Shown here piece by piece: positions 4,927 through 12,010 of a stretch of 13,427 nt of DNA. Source of the stretch: Clostridia bacterium (GTDB lineage Bacteria > Bacillota > Clostridia > RUG12999); NCBI GenBank assembly GCA_017502065.1, contig JAFVVU010000320.1:1-13427 (forward strand), written 5' to 3'. The position numbers and the translations under genes were made by a program. The notes under the pieces were generated by a model that saw only the letters and a list, made by a program, of their open reading frames with translations, had not been told where the DNA came from and searched no databases. The number at the start of each line of letters is the position of its first letter. Within the stretch, counting starts at the first letter, position 1.

Positions 4927-5448
4927 TTATTCGCTTTTTGAATGAATTATTTCAATGAACAGCCGCGCGTAGTTTACCAGCGACACAATGGAAACAAGTC
5001 CTATAAGACAGGAAATTGCAACCGTTGAGATGTTGACAGCCGGCATTGCGATAAGGTAGGTAACGGTAAAGAAAATTACAAACGAACCGAGTTTTCCCAC
5101 TTTATTTGCCGGAACAACAATCTTTTTGACAAGCAGGTAAAGTGCTCCTATAATCATCATAAGCTCTTTAAGTGCAACGATAAGCACAACCCACGGCGGC
5201 AGAATTCCGCCGAGCCACAGACACACAACTGCCGAAATCTGCAGAAGCTTGTCTGCAAGCGGGTCGCAAAGCGTGCCGAATTTACTTATTGCATTATATT
5301 TTCTTGCAAGATATCCGTCCACAAGGTCGGTTATGCAGGCAACAACAAAAATTACTGCGGCTATAAAATTATTTATCCAGTAGTAATATATAAACACCGG
5401 AATAAGCAAAATCCTAATAAAAGTAAGGATATTAGGTACTTTTTTCAT
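4927..5448 (-). CDS. pgsA: CDP-diacylglycerol–glycerol-3-phosphate 3-phosphatidyltransferase
   Basis: This 173-residue integral membrane enzyme makes phosphatidylglycerol phosphate from CDP-diacylglycerol and glycerol-3-phosphate, the committed step to phosphatidylglycerol and cardiolipin. The CDP-alcohol phosphotransferase signature is complete: Asp41, Asp44-Gly45, Ala48-Arg49, Gly58, Asp62 and Asp66, within TDLVDGYLARKY and FGTLCDPLADKLL. The N-terminal MKKVPNILTFIRILLIPVFI is characteristic of PgsA. About five hydrophobic segments and the length fit the family. It follows the Gfo/Idh gene by 25 nt on the same strand and probably shares its transcript. The only good SD-like sequence, GAGGGG, is about 13 nt from the ATG, longer than usual. 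In many Clostridia pgsA sits directly before cinA–recA; here it is about 6.5 kb away and inverted. Confidence 0.93.
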   Translation of the reverse strand: MKKVPNILTFIRILLIPVFIYYYWINNFIAAVIFVVACITDLVDGYLARKYNAISKFGTLCDPLADKLLQISAVVCLWLGGILPPWVVLIVALKELMMIIGALYLLVKKIVVPANKVGKLGSFVIFFTVTYLIAMPAVNISTVAISCLIGLVSIVSLVNYARLFIEIIHSKSE

Positions 5449-5473
5449 GGTAAAAATAATTCCCCTCGGTTTC

Positions 5474-6517
5474 TTACAGTTTAGTGCAAACCCCTGTTTC
5501 AGCTACGCCATATGCAGTTTCAACAATTTTCTGGTTGAAAATTGCATCTTCCGGAGATACGATTTCAGCTTCTTCACCAAGAATATATTTTCCAAAGTTT
5601 TCAATTTCTTTCTGATACATATTTCCAAGCTCAGCTTCCATTTTAACCGGACCGTTGTCCACTCTGTTCTGTGCGGCATCATAGCCGAGTGAATCGTCGG
5701 CAATAATAACCTCAACGGTGCCGCCTTCAACCTGACTTATTGTGCCGTTGGCAAGAATGCTTCCTTTTGTGCCGTAGAATTCAAGGAAACATTTTGCGGC
5801 AATATCCGGAATGTTGAAATTTGCATCAACAAACACTTTTGCGCCGTTTTCCATCTGCATAAGAACAGCGGAAGAATCGTCTGCATTATATCCGAATGTG
5901 CCGTTATCCGCAAAAGCGAAAACCTTTTCGGCTTTAAGACCGGTTATGTACTGAATAAGGTCGATACAGTGAATACCCATATCCATCATTGCACCGCCGC
6001 CGGATTTTGTTTTATCCTGACGCCAGTTACCTTCCATTTTCGGATACCAGCATGTAAGCTGACCACGGCAGGAAACGATTTCACCAATCTGACCTGACTG
6101 AATTATTTCTTTCATTTTCTGGTGATATGCGTGATATCTCATCATAAATCCGATGCCCAGTTTAACGCCGGCTTTTTTGCACATTTCGTAAATTTCTTCG
6201 GAATCGGCAACTGTAAGTCCCATCGGTTTTTCAAGCAGAATATGTTTTTTTGCTGCTGCTGCCGCCGCAACCTGCGGTTTGTGGCAGAACACGGGAGATG
6301 CAATGTAAACAACATCAATATCATCCCTTGCAAGAAGGTCCGCTTCATTATCGTAAGCAGCAAGAGCACCGTATTTTTCCTTAACTCTTTCTGCAGCTTC
6401 TTTATTTGCATCCATAACGGCAATAAGCTCAGCATTATCCGCAAGCATCATTCCCGGAATAGTACGTCTGTCGGCAATACCGCCGGCACCTATAACGCCC
6501 CATCTTAATTTAGTCAT
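5474..6517 (-). CDS. Gfo/Idh/MocA family NAD(P)-dependent oxidoreductase
   Basis: The 347-residue protein starts with a Rossmann fold: WGVIGAGGIADRRTIPG (dinucleotide-binding loop at residues 7–16). VVYIASPVFCHKPQ follows, then the family motif EKPMG with the conserved Lys97 of the EKP triad at residues 96–98. The C-terminal alpha/beta domain holds GGGAMMDMGIHCIDL with Asp179 and His183 at the catalytic positions typical of the family. Members oxidise or reduce sugars, inositols and related polyols; the substrate cannot be assigned. The start is uncertain by two codons. TTG at 6523 is better spaced (5 nt) from AAAGGG, while ATG at 6517 is a standard codon at 11 nt; I chose ATG. A near-consensus promoter lies upstream, and pgsA follows after 25 nt. 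A metabolic link between the two is not evident. Confidence 0.92.
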   Translation of the reverse strand: MTKLRWGVIGAGGIADRRTIPGMMLADNAELIAVMDANKEAAERVKEKYGALAAYDNEADLLARDDIDVVYIASPVFCHKPQVAAAAAAKKHILLEKPMGLTVADSEEIYEMCKKAGVKLGIGFMMRYHAYHQKMKEIIQSGQIGEIVSCRGQLTCWYPKMEGNWRQDKTKSGGGAMMDMGIHCIDLIQYITGLKAEKVFAFADNGTFGYNADDSSAVLMQMENGAKVFVDANFNIPDIAAKCFLEFYGTKGSILANGTISQVEGGTVEVIIADDSLGYDAAQNRVDNGPVKMEAELGNMYQKEIENFGKYILGEEAEIVSPEDAIFNQKIVETAYGVAETGVCTKL

Positions 6518-6551
6518 TTTCAAAACAACCCTTTCAATAATAGATGTTTAA

Positions 6552-6580
6552 ATTTTACTATATATTGCACTTTTTGTCAA
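6552..6580 (-). promoter_or_regulatory. Promoter for the Gfo/Idh–pgsA transcript
   Basis: On the minus strand TTGACA (complement of 6575–6580) is followed after 17 nt by TAAAAT (complement of 6552–6557), one mismatch from consensus overall. Confidence 0.75.
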
Positions 6581-6613
6581 TAGACGTATTAACATTTTAA
6601 ACAAATATTATTA

Positions 6614-6642
6614 TTGACATAAGTAATAGAATTTTATATAAT
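6614..6642 (+). promoter_or_regulatory. Consensus sigma-A promoter for the membrane protein gene at 6680
   Basis: TTGACA (6614–6619), a 17-bp spacer and TATAAT (6637–6642) match the consensus fully. It is divergent from the promoter at 6552–6580, with 33 bp between the two -35 boxes. Confidence 0.85.
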
Positions 6643-6679
6643 AATACATATATATCCACATGGAAAGGTCGGCTTTGAA

Positions 6680-7351
6680 ATGGCAGAAAACGTAAGAAAA
6701 ATGTCGGAGGTTCCGAAAGGGCAGAGATTTCAGTTTTTTATAGATTATTTCGGCGTGAGAACCCTGCTTATAATTGCCGGGATTATTTGTGTTGCATATA
6801 TTATATATGCGCTGAATCAGCCTAAACCCGATGCAAGAGTGCTTATGGCAAGCTATGAGGATTTTGCGACGCAGGAAGTGCTTGGCGAAATTGAAAATGC
6901 GTTTAATGAACAGGAAATGGATTTCAATGAGGACGGCAGGGTGATGATGCAGGTTAACTACAATTATCTTGACCAGAAGCTCATGCAGACGGCGCCGGAA
7001 AGCTATGTAACCCTGCAGACAAAGCTTATGACATCGGTTGGTGATACACTGCAGATTTATCATATTCTTGATGAATCGGCATATCAGCTTTTCTATAATT
7101 TCGGGGCGATTGGAACATATGCTGATTTTGAAGGGTATGAAACAGGTCATGCGCCGGAAGAATATGTAAAAATACCGCTTAGCGAAATTTCTGCTTTTGA
7201 TAAGGAAATTCTGGGAAAAGATGCGGATAAGCTGTTTCTCACAATACGTCCGAAGGCAAATGCGGAGGTTAACAGAGCGAAAAATCTTGATAATTACAAT
7301 GACCACATTGATGCACTTGCAAAAGTGCTCGGATTTGCAAAGACAAATTAA
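6680..7351 (+). CDS. Single-pass membrane protein of unknown function
   Basis: I do not recognise the family. The 223-residue product has a short, basic cytoplasmic N-terminus (about 24 residues), one strong membrane segment at residues ~28–46 (GVRTLLIIAGIICVAYIIYA), and then an acidic domain of about 175 residues that should lie outside the membrane. That domain starts DARVLMASYEDFATQEVL and contains alternating beta and helical segments. A role in binding is possible but unsupported. The layout of a short basic tail, one helix and a mixed outer domain is common among uncharacterised Clostridia proteins. The ribosome binding site is weak (AAAGG, 11 nt from the ATG), although the promoter is perfect. 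There is no terminator before the next promoter at 7360, so read-through into the stalk-domain gene is likely. Confidence 0.8.
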   Translation: MAENVRKMSEVPKGQRFQFFIDYFGVRTLLIIAGIICVAYIIYALNQPKPDARVLMASYEDFATQEVLGEIENAFNEQEMDFNEDGRVMMQVNYNYLDQKLMQTAPESYVTLQTKLMTSVGDTLQIYHILDESAYQLFYNFGAIGTYADFEGYETGHAPEEYVKIPLSEISAFDKEILGKDADKLFLTIRPKANAEVNRAKNLDNYNDHIDALAKVLGFAKTN

Positions 7352-7359
7352 AAAAACTA

Positions 7360-7388
7360 TAGACAAAATATAAGTTTACTGTTATAAT
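7360..7388 (+). promoter_or_regulatory. Extended -10 promoter for the stalk-domain / Asp23 transcript
   Basis: TAGACA (7360–7365), a 17-bp spacer and TATAAT (7383–7388) preceded by TGT form a strong promoter. It starts nine bases after the stop codon of the membrane protein gene. Confidence 0.8.
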
Positions 7389-7422
7389 ATAATAAGTAGA
7401 TAAAATATCCGGAGGAAAGCCT

Positions 7423-8211
7423 ATGAAAAAGATTGCAGCGCTTGTGCTGGCGGCACTTCTCAGCTTTTCATATGCCGCATTTGCAGAGGGCGGACTTCTT
7501 ATAGCACCTGTACCAAAAACGGAAAACGAAATAACCGTTATATTTGATGGTGAAAAACTGGAGTTTGATTCAGACCCGGTTATAATAAACGACAGAACAA
7601 TGGTGCCGATGAGAAAAATTTTTGAAGAGCTTGGTGCAACGGTCGGCTGGGACGACACAGCACGCAGAGTTGAAGCTGTTTTTGATGACGGCACACATAT
7701 TCTGCTTTATATTGACAATCCGGTTGCATATAAAAACGGTGAAGCGAAAATGCTGGAAACAGCTCCGTTTATAAAAGATTCAAGAACGTTTGTGCCGCTT
7801 CGGTTCGTTTCCGAAGGCAGCGGCGCCGGAGTTGACTGGGACGGCGATACCTACACGGTTACAATAACGCCGCCATACCTTGACTGCAAGTTTGTTCCGT
7901 TCGGCGAGTTTATGACAATACCGTCGCCGGTTGGCGCGTCGGATGCATTTGTTCTTACAGATTATGTGAGAGATTCGTCAGGTGCCGTAATAACATATGA
8001 CATAAAAGATGCCGGAATGGAAAACGTAATAAAATATGAGGCGTATCTTGAAACGTTCGGATACGAAAGAATTACCGGTGAAGTGCACGATGCGGAAAAG
8101 ATTTTTTATAACAAACCCGTTGTTATAAAAACCGAGGTTGTAAAACAGCAGTATAAAATAAACATTTATTCCGACCCGGAAGGAAATACAATCAAAAAAT
8201 ACTTGAAATAA
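7423..8211 (+). CDS. Secreted copper-amine-oxidase N-terminal (stalk) domain protein
   Basis: The 262-residue product has a signal peptide with a likely cleavage site after AFA (residue 21). Residues ~38–150 form the copper amine oxidase N-terminal (stalk) domain, shown by VIFDGEKLEFDSDPVIINDRTMVPMRKIFEELGATVGWDD and a second half-repeat, KDSRTFVPLRFVSEGSGAGVDWDG. The C-terminal ~110 residues, with YEAYLETFGYERITGEVHDAEKIFY, are not recognised. No metal-binding or catalytic set for amine oxidation is present, so this is probably a surface structural or binding protein. GGAGG at 7411–7415 defines the start. The Asp23 gene begins 14 nt after the stop codon without a promoter or terminator between them, so the two are co-transcribed. 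Confidence 0.88.
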   Translation: MKKIAALVLAALLSFSYAAFAEGGLLIAPVPKTENEITVIFDGEKLEFDSDPVIINDRTMVPMRKIFEELGATVGWDDTARRVEAVFDDGTHILLYIDNPVAYKNGEAKMLETAPFIKDSRTFVPLRFVSEGSGAGVDWDGDTYTVTITPPYLDCKFVPFGEFMTIPSPVGASDAFVLTDYVRDSSGAVITYDIKDAGMENVIKYEAYLETFGYERITGEVHDAEKIFYNKPVVIKTEVVKQQYKINIYSDPEGNTIKKYLK

Positions 8212-8225
8212 CGGAGGTAACTAAT

Positions 8226-8624
8226 ATGAGTGACGAAAAAAACTTAGGCGAAATGGGTAACGTAAAAATATCGGAAGAAGTAATCGGACTTCTGGCAGAA
8301 AAAGCAATAAAAAATATTGACGGAGTTGTAGGTCTTGCAAGTAATGTTGTTGAATCGCTTGTTGCCATGGTAAGCAGAAAAAATAATGTTAAAGGCGTAA
8401 GTGCCGACATTAAAAACGAAAACGTAAGCATCACACTTCACACGGTAATCCGTTTTGGCGTAAGAATTCCGGAAGTTGCATGGCAGATTCAGGAAAACGT
8501 TAAAACTGTTGTTGAAAGCATGACAGGACTTAACGTTGATAAAGTAAACGTTTGTGTTGACGGCGTTCAGTTCCCCGAAGATGAACCAGTAGAAGAAGCT
8601 CCGGCGGAGGAAACTGCCGAATAA
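8226..8624 (+). CDS. Asp23/Gls24 family envelope stress response protein
   Basis: The 132-residue protein carries the Asp23 (DUF322) domain over residues ~9–115: GNVKISEEVIGLLAEKAIKNIDGVVGL at the start, a central VSADIKNENVSITLHTVIRFGVRIPEVAWQIQENVKTVVE, and MTGLNVDKVNVCVDGVQF at the end. The acidic tail (EDEPVEEAPAEETAE) is common in the family. Members are cytoplasmic, often held near the membrane by partners, and linked to cell envelope homeostasis. Position directly before nusB is conserved in many Firmicutes. GGAGGT at 8213–8218 supports the start. A strong terminator follows at 8654–8699, so in this genome the gene is tied to the upstream stalk-domain gene and at least partly uncoupled from nusB. 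Confidence 0.93.
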   Translation: MSDEKNLGEMGNVKISEEVIGLLAEKAIKNIDGVVGLASNVVESLVAMVSRKNNVKGVSADIKNENVSITLHTVIRFGVRIPEVAWQIQENVKTVVESMTGLNVDKVNVCVDGVQFPEDEPVEEAPAEETAE

Positions 8625-8653
8625 TTGTACTTTGTAAACTTAAAGCATTTTTG

Positions 8654-8699
8654 GCGACTTACCGGATATAATTTAATATCTTTGTAAGTCGCTTTTTTT
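8654..8699 (+). terminator. Rho-independent terminator after the Asp23 gene
   Basis: A perfect 9-bp stem, GCGACTTAC (8654–8662) with GTAAGTCGC (8684–8692), is followed by seven T. The loop contains a further GATAT/ATATC pairing. A TATAAT at 8667–8672 lies in the apical part, but no -35 box is at the right distance. Confidence 0.9.
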
Positions 8700-8716
8700 A
8701 TAACGGAGGGAAGCGC

Positions 8717-9172
8717 ATGAAAACAGCGCAGATTGGCGAATTCGGTGAAATACTGAATTTTAACAGAAGAACCGCAAGGGACCTTGCATTCAAATACGTG
8801 TTCAGATGGATTTTTGTGGGTGAAGAAGCACTTGCCGAAATGGATAAAGAGCTTGCTGAAACAGAATTCAAACCTGTGGATATAGAATATATCCGCAAGG
8901 CAGTACCCGGCGTTATCGGGAATATGGCGGAAATTGATGCCGTTATTGAAGAAAATTCAAAAGGCTGGAAAAAAAGCAGAATTTCAAATGTGTGCATAAG
9001 CGCAATGCGCCTTGCGGTTTATGAAATTCTGTATATGGAAGATATTCCGCGCCGTGTGTCCATCAACGAAGCGGTTGAAATTGTAAAAACTTATGATATG
9101 GCACCTGCCGCATCCTTTACAAACGGCGTGCTCGGTAAAATCGGCGAGCCGGAGGATGGCGACAAGGAATAA
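8717..9172 (+). CDS. nusB: Transcription antitermination factor NusB
   Basis: The 151-residue protein has the all-helical NusB fold signatures. NRRTARDLAFKYVFRWIF at residues ~16–33 corresponds to the usual N-terminal RRxARELALQ…Y helix, and the C-terminal segment NVCISAMRLAVYEILYM…VSINEAVEIVKTYDMAPAASFTNGVLGKI is diagnostic. NusB binds boxA RNA with NusE/S10 to prevent premature termination in rRNA operons. About 15 residues precede the usual start, but the GGAGGG at 8705–8710 sits 6 nt before this ATG, so the extension appears real. It opens the nusB–xseA–xseB–ispA–DUF212–cinA–recA run. No convincing promoter was found between the terminator at 8654–8699 and the gene, so its expression may depend on read-through or an atypical promoter. 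Confidence 0.93.
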   Translation: MKTAQIGEFGEILNFNRRTARDLAFKYVFRWIFVGEEALAEMDKELAETEFKPVDIEYIRKAVPGVIGNMAEIDAVIEENSKGWKKSRISNVCISAMRLAVYEILYMEDIPRRVSINEAVEIVKTYDMAPAASFTNGVLGKIGEPEDGDKE

Positions 9173-9177
9173 AAATT

Positions 9178-9204
9178 GAGGGGCTTGCGCCCTCGGCTTA
9201 AAGG
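9178..9204 (+). repeat. Short hairpin with CCCTCGGCTT in the xseA leader
   Basis: GAGGG (9178–9182) pairs with CCCTC (9190–9194) over a 7-nt loop, GCTTGCG. It is followed by GGCTTA and the xseA ribosome binding site AAAGG (9200–9204). The right end of the element at 2496–2711 has the same arrangement: a GGGG/CCCC hairpin with a 7-nt loop, then CTCGGCTT, then GGAGG. Confidence 0.45.
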
Positions 9205-9210
9205 ATTTTT

Positions 9211-10425
9211 ATGGAAGAAAAAAATATTTTTACCATAACACAACTTAATAGCTATATTAAAAACATAATTGAATCGGATTTTGCTCTTAAAAATATCTGG
9301 CTCAAAGGTGAAATATCAAACTTTAAAGCACATACATCGGGACATCTGTACCTTACGCTTAAAGATGAAAACTCGGTAATCAATGCCGTAATGTTCAAGG
9401 GCAGTGCATCGGGACTTCTTTTCAGACCCGAAAATGGTATGAAGGTAACGGTAAAGTGCTCTATACGTGTGTATGAACCGATGGGTGGATATCAGGCGTA
9501 CATAACCGAAATGGAAAAAGACGGACTTGGCGATTTGCATCTTGCGTTTGAAGAGCTTAAAAAGAAGCTTGCCGCAGAAGGTCTTTTTGATGCGGCAAGA
9601 AAAAAACCAATTCCGCATTTCCCGGAAAGAATAGGTATTGTAACATCACCTACAGGTGCGGCAATCCGTGATATGCTTAACATAATCGGGCGAAGATGTA
9701 ATTATGCAAAGGTGTATATTTATCCTGCGCTTGTGCAGGGCGAGGATGCACCGCCGCAGATTATTGAGGGTATAGAATATTTCAATAAAACAAAAAGCGT
9801 TGACGTTATAATAACCGGACGCGGCGGCGGCTCGATTGAAGATTTGTGGGCGTTTAACGATGAGGGCGTGGCAAGATGTATTGCTGCATCCACTCTTCCT
9901 GTGATATCGGCTGTCGGTCACGAAATTGATTTTACAATTGCGGATTTTGTAGCCGACCTTCGCGCAGCAACACCGTCGGAAGCGGCAGAGCGTGTGGCAA
10001 CAGATTCGGCTGAACTTAAAAAGCGTCTTGAAACAGCGGCGGAAAAACTTGCCGCAGGTCTTACGAATAATATAACGCAAAAGAAACTTCAGCTTGAAGC
10101 ACTTAGTCTGGACCGTATTTTTGACGGATTTAAAACAGGGCTTGAAGATAAGAAACTTAAAATAGACGAATATATGGAAAACATTTCAAAAAGTATGAAC
10201 ATACTTCTTGAAAGAAAACAGCAGCAGCTTAAAATGCAGGCGGCGGGACTTGAAGCATTAAGTCCGCTGGCGGTTTTATCAAGAGGATATTCAATTGCAT
10301 TCGGAAAAGAAGGCAAACCTCTTGTTAAAACGGCAGATGTAGAAAAAGGCGACACTGTAACGGTAAAACTCTCGGACGGAGAGTTTGGCGCAAGAGTTGA
10401 AAACATCAGAAAGGCGGAAAAATAA
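9211..10425 (+). CDS. xseA: Exodeoxyribonuclease VII large subunit
   Basis: The 404-residue protein has the expected length and domain order. An N-terminal OB-fold nucleic-acid-binding domain covers residues ~5–102 (FTITQLNSYIKNII…WLKGEISNFK…GHLYLTLKD). The catalytic domain follows with HFPERIGIVTSPTGAAIRDM, then ITGRGGGSIEDLWAFNDE (residues ~202–218) and VISAVGHEIDFTIADFVADLRAATPSEAAE (~231–260). The C-terminal ~140 residues are coiled-coil-like and rich in Lys, Glu and Leu, ending in LSPLAVLSRGYSIAF. With XseB it degrades single-stranded DNA to oligonucleotides. The ribosome binding site AAAGG is correctly spaced, and the leader carries a small hairpin. The xseB start codon follows the stop codon with no gap. 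Confidence 0.96.
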   Translation: MEEKNIFTITQLNSYIKNIIESDFALKNIWLKGEISNFKAHTSGHLYLTLKDENSVINAVMFKGSASGLLFRPENGMKVTVKCSIRVYEPMGGYQAYITEMEKDGLGDLHLAFEELKKKLAAEGLFDAARKKPIPHFPERIGIVTSPTGAAIRDMLNIIGRRCNYAKVYIYPALVQGEDAPPQIIEGIEYFNKTKSVDVIITGRGGGSIEDLWAFNDEGVARCIAASTLPVISAVGHEIDFTIADFVADLRAATPSEAAERVATDSAELKKRLETAAEKLAAGLTNNITQKKLQLEALSLDRIFDGFKTGLEDKKLKIDEYMENISKSMNILLERKQQQLKMQAAGLEALSPLAVLSRGYSIAFGKEGKPLVKTADVEKGDTVTVKLSDGEFGARVENIRKAEK

Positions 10426-10650
10426 ATGGCTGAAAAGAAAACATTTGAAGAGCTTATACAGGAGCTTGGTGATACAGTAAGAAAACTTGATAACGGACAA
10501 ACTCCCCTTGATGAAGCAATGGAGCTTTTTGAAAAAGGCGTAAAGCTTACAAAAGAATGTAACAAAATTCTTGATACAGCAGAGAAAAAAGTAAGTTTAC
10601 TCCTTAAAAACTCCGAAGGGGAAATTACCGAAACAAAAATGGAGGAATAA
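10426..10650 (+). CDS. xseB: Exodeoxyribonuclease VII small subunit
   Basis: The 74-residue helical protein has the typical length and sequence: FEELIQELGDTVRKLDNGQTPLDEAMELFEKGVKL, then a second helix, CNKILDTAEKKVSLL. Several copies bind the long C-terminal helices of XseA to form the holoenzyme. The ATG follows the xseA stop codon immediately; its ribosome binding site (AAGGCGG) lies within the end of xseA, which indicates translational coupling. The last codons provide the GGAGG site for ispA. Confidence 0.95.
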   Translation: MAEKKTFEELIQELGDTVRKLDNGQTPLDEAMELFEKGVKLTKECNKILDTAEKKVSLLLKNSEGEITETKMEE

Positions 10651-10652
10651 CT

Positions 10653-11531
10653 TTGGATAATTTGCAAAGGCTAAAAGAAACTGCCGCAGTTGTGGAATCC
10701 TGCCTTGATAAATATCTGCCGCTTCGTGACACTTATGAAAAAACTATTTACGAAGCAATGCGCTACAGCGCACTCGGCGGCGGTAAAAGAATCCGCGGCG
10801 TGCTTACACTTGTGTCGTGTATGATGGCAGGCGGTAAGGCGGAGGATGTATATCCTTTTGCGGCGGCAATTGAAATGATACATGCATATTCGCTTATACA
10901 CGACGATTTGCCTGCAATGGATAACGATGATTTCCGCCGCGGCAAACCGACAAACCATAAAAAGTTTGGCGAGGCAATGGCAATTCTTGCAGGGGACGGG
11001 CTTCTCGGCCTGGCGTTTGAAACAGTGCTTAAAAATGCACCGGCTGAAGATAAAACCTGGGATGCACTTAAGCTTATGTCAATATGCGCCGGTCCCGACG
11101 GAATGCTTGGCGGACAGGTTGTTGATATGGAATCCGAAAACAAGGAAATAGGATATGACGAGCTTGTGTATCTTCAGCAGCACAAAACAGGCGCACTTAT
11201 AAAAGCATCATGTCTTATGGGGGCAATAATCGGCGGTGCAGATGATGGGCTTAAGAACAAACTTGAACTTTATGCAAAAAACATCGGTCTTGCATTCCAG
11301 ATAAAAGATGATATTCTTGATGTTGAAGGCGACGGGGATGTGCTTGGCAAACCAATCGGCAGTGATGCTGAAAGCGGCAAATCAACATTTGTTACCGCGT
11401 GCGGTCTTGAAAAATCAAAAGAAATGGTAAAAACCCTTTCCGAAGAAGCGGCAGCTGCTGTTTCCGGAATAAATGAATACGGTGATTTTCTTGCATGGCT
11501 TGCGCTTTGGCTTGCCGGAAGAAACCACTGA
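10653..11531 (+). CDS. ispA: Polyprenyl (farnesyl/geranyl type) diphosphate synthase
   Basis: The 292-residue all-helical enzyme extends allylic diphosphates with isopentenyl diphosphate, supplying precursors for undecaprenyl phosphate and quinones. The first aspartate-rich motif, DDLPAMD (Asp84, Asp85, Asp90), is in the bacterial IspA form with two extra residues. The second is DDILD (Asp219, Asp220, Asp223). GGGKRIRG (residues 42–49) binds the isopentenyl substrate, and GGQ with VVDMES and HKTGAL also match. The start is TTG at 10653, set by GGAGG at 10641–10645 with 7-nt spacing; no ATG is suitably placed. The gene lies 2 nt after xseB. The product could be C15 or C20, and the sequence does not decide. 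The C-terminus, LALWLAGRNH, has more Trp than usual. dxs, often the next gene, is absent here. Confidence 0.94.
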   Translation: MDNLQRLKETAAVVESCLDKYLPLRDTYEKTIYEAMRYSALGGGKRIRGVLTLVSCMMAGGKAEDVYPFAAAIEMIHAYSLIHDDLPAMDNDDFRRGKPTNHKKFGEAMAILAGDGLLGLAFETVLKNAPAEDKTWDALKLMSICAGPDGMLGGQVVDMESENKEIGYDELVYLQQHKTGALIKASCLMGAIIGGADDGLKNKLELYAKNIGLAFQIKDDILDVEGDGDVLGKPIGSDAESGKSTFVTACGLEKSKEMVKTLSEEAAAAVSGINEYGDFLAWLALWLAGRNH

Positions 11532-11547
11532 TACATAGGGGGAGCTT

Positions 11548-11979
11548 ATGGGGATATTCAGTAATAAAATAATCGGCTGTGCGCTTATGGCATGGTTTGC
11601 TGCGCAGGCGCTTAAAGTTTTGATTGACCTTTTGCTTAAACGGAAACTTAATATAGGCAGAATGATAGGCTCGGGCGGTATGCCCAGCTCACATTCGGCA
11701 ATGGTAACTGCACTTGCGGTAGCCGTTGGCAGAACCGAAGGTGCGGCAAGTGTGCTTTTTGCAATTTGCGCGGTGCTTGCAGCAATTGTTATGTATGATG
11801 CGGCAGGTGTCCGCAGAGAAACGGGTGAGCAGGCGAAGATAATCAATCAGATGGTTGAAAACTGGATTGATGATGATACCGATTTCGGACGTGAGCTGAA
11901 AGAGCTTGTTGGACATACACCACTTGAGGTGTTTGCCGGTGCGGCACTTGGTATTGCAATAGGATTTATAATGTTTTGA
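11548..11979 (+). CDS. Divergent PAP2 family membrane protein (DUF212, YuiD-like)
   Basis: The 143-residue protein matches the divergent PAP2 family. The phosphatase-like motif IGSGGMPSSHSAMVTALAVAVG covers residues ~41–62. Next come MYDAAGVRRETGEQAKIIN and the C-terminal LKELVGHTPLEVFAGAALGIAIGF, whose HTP contributes the second conserved His. Three to four hydrophobic segments place it in the membrane. Family members are predicted to act on lipid or isoprenoid phosphates, but their substrates are not established. Its place directly after ispA makes a polyprenyl phosphate substrate an attractive but unproven idea. GGGGGA lies just before the ATG, and 16 nt separate it from ispA, consistent with one transcript. 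Confidence 0.93.
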   Translation: MGIFSNKIIGCALMAWFAAQALKVLIDLLLKRKLNIGRMIGSGGMPSSHSAMVTALAVAVGRTEGAASVLFAICAVLAAIVMYDAAGVRRETGEQAKIINQMVENWIDDDTDFGRELKELVGHTPLEVFAGAALGIAIGFIMF

Positions 11980-12010
11980 TTTGAAAATTTGAAAGAAGGA
12001 AATGTCTTAA

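Noticed and set aside
6611..7366. Long antisense frame opposite the membrane protein gene (251 codons)
   Set aside because: It is very rich in Cys, Ile, Phe and His, has no ribosome binding site and covers a gene with a consensus promoter on the other strand.
10089..10667. Long Ser-rich antisense frame opposite xseA and xseB
   Set aside because: It lies opposite well-recognised conserved genes and shows the composition expected of an antisense frame.
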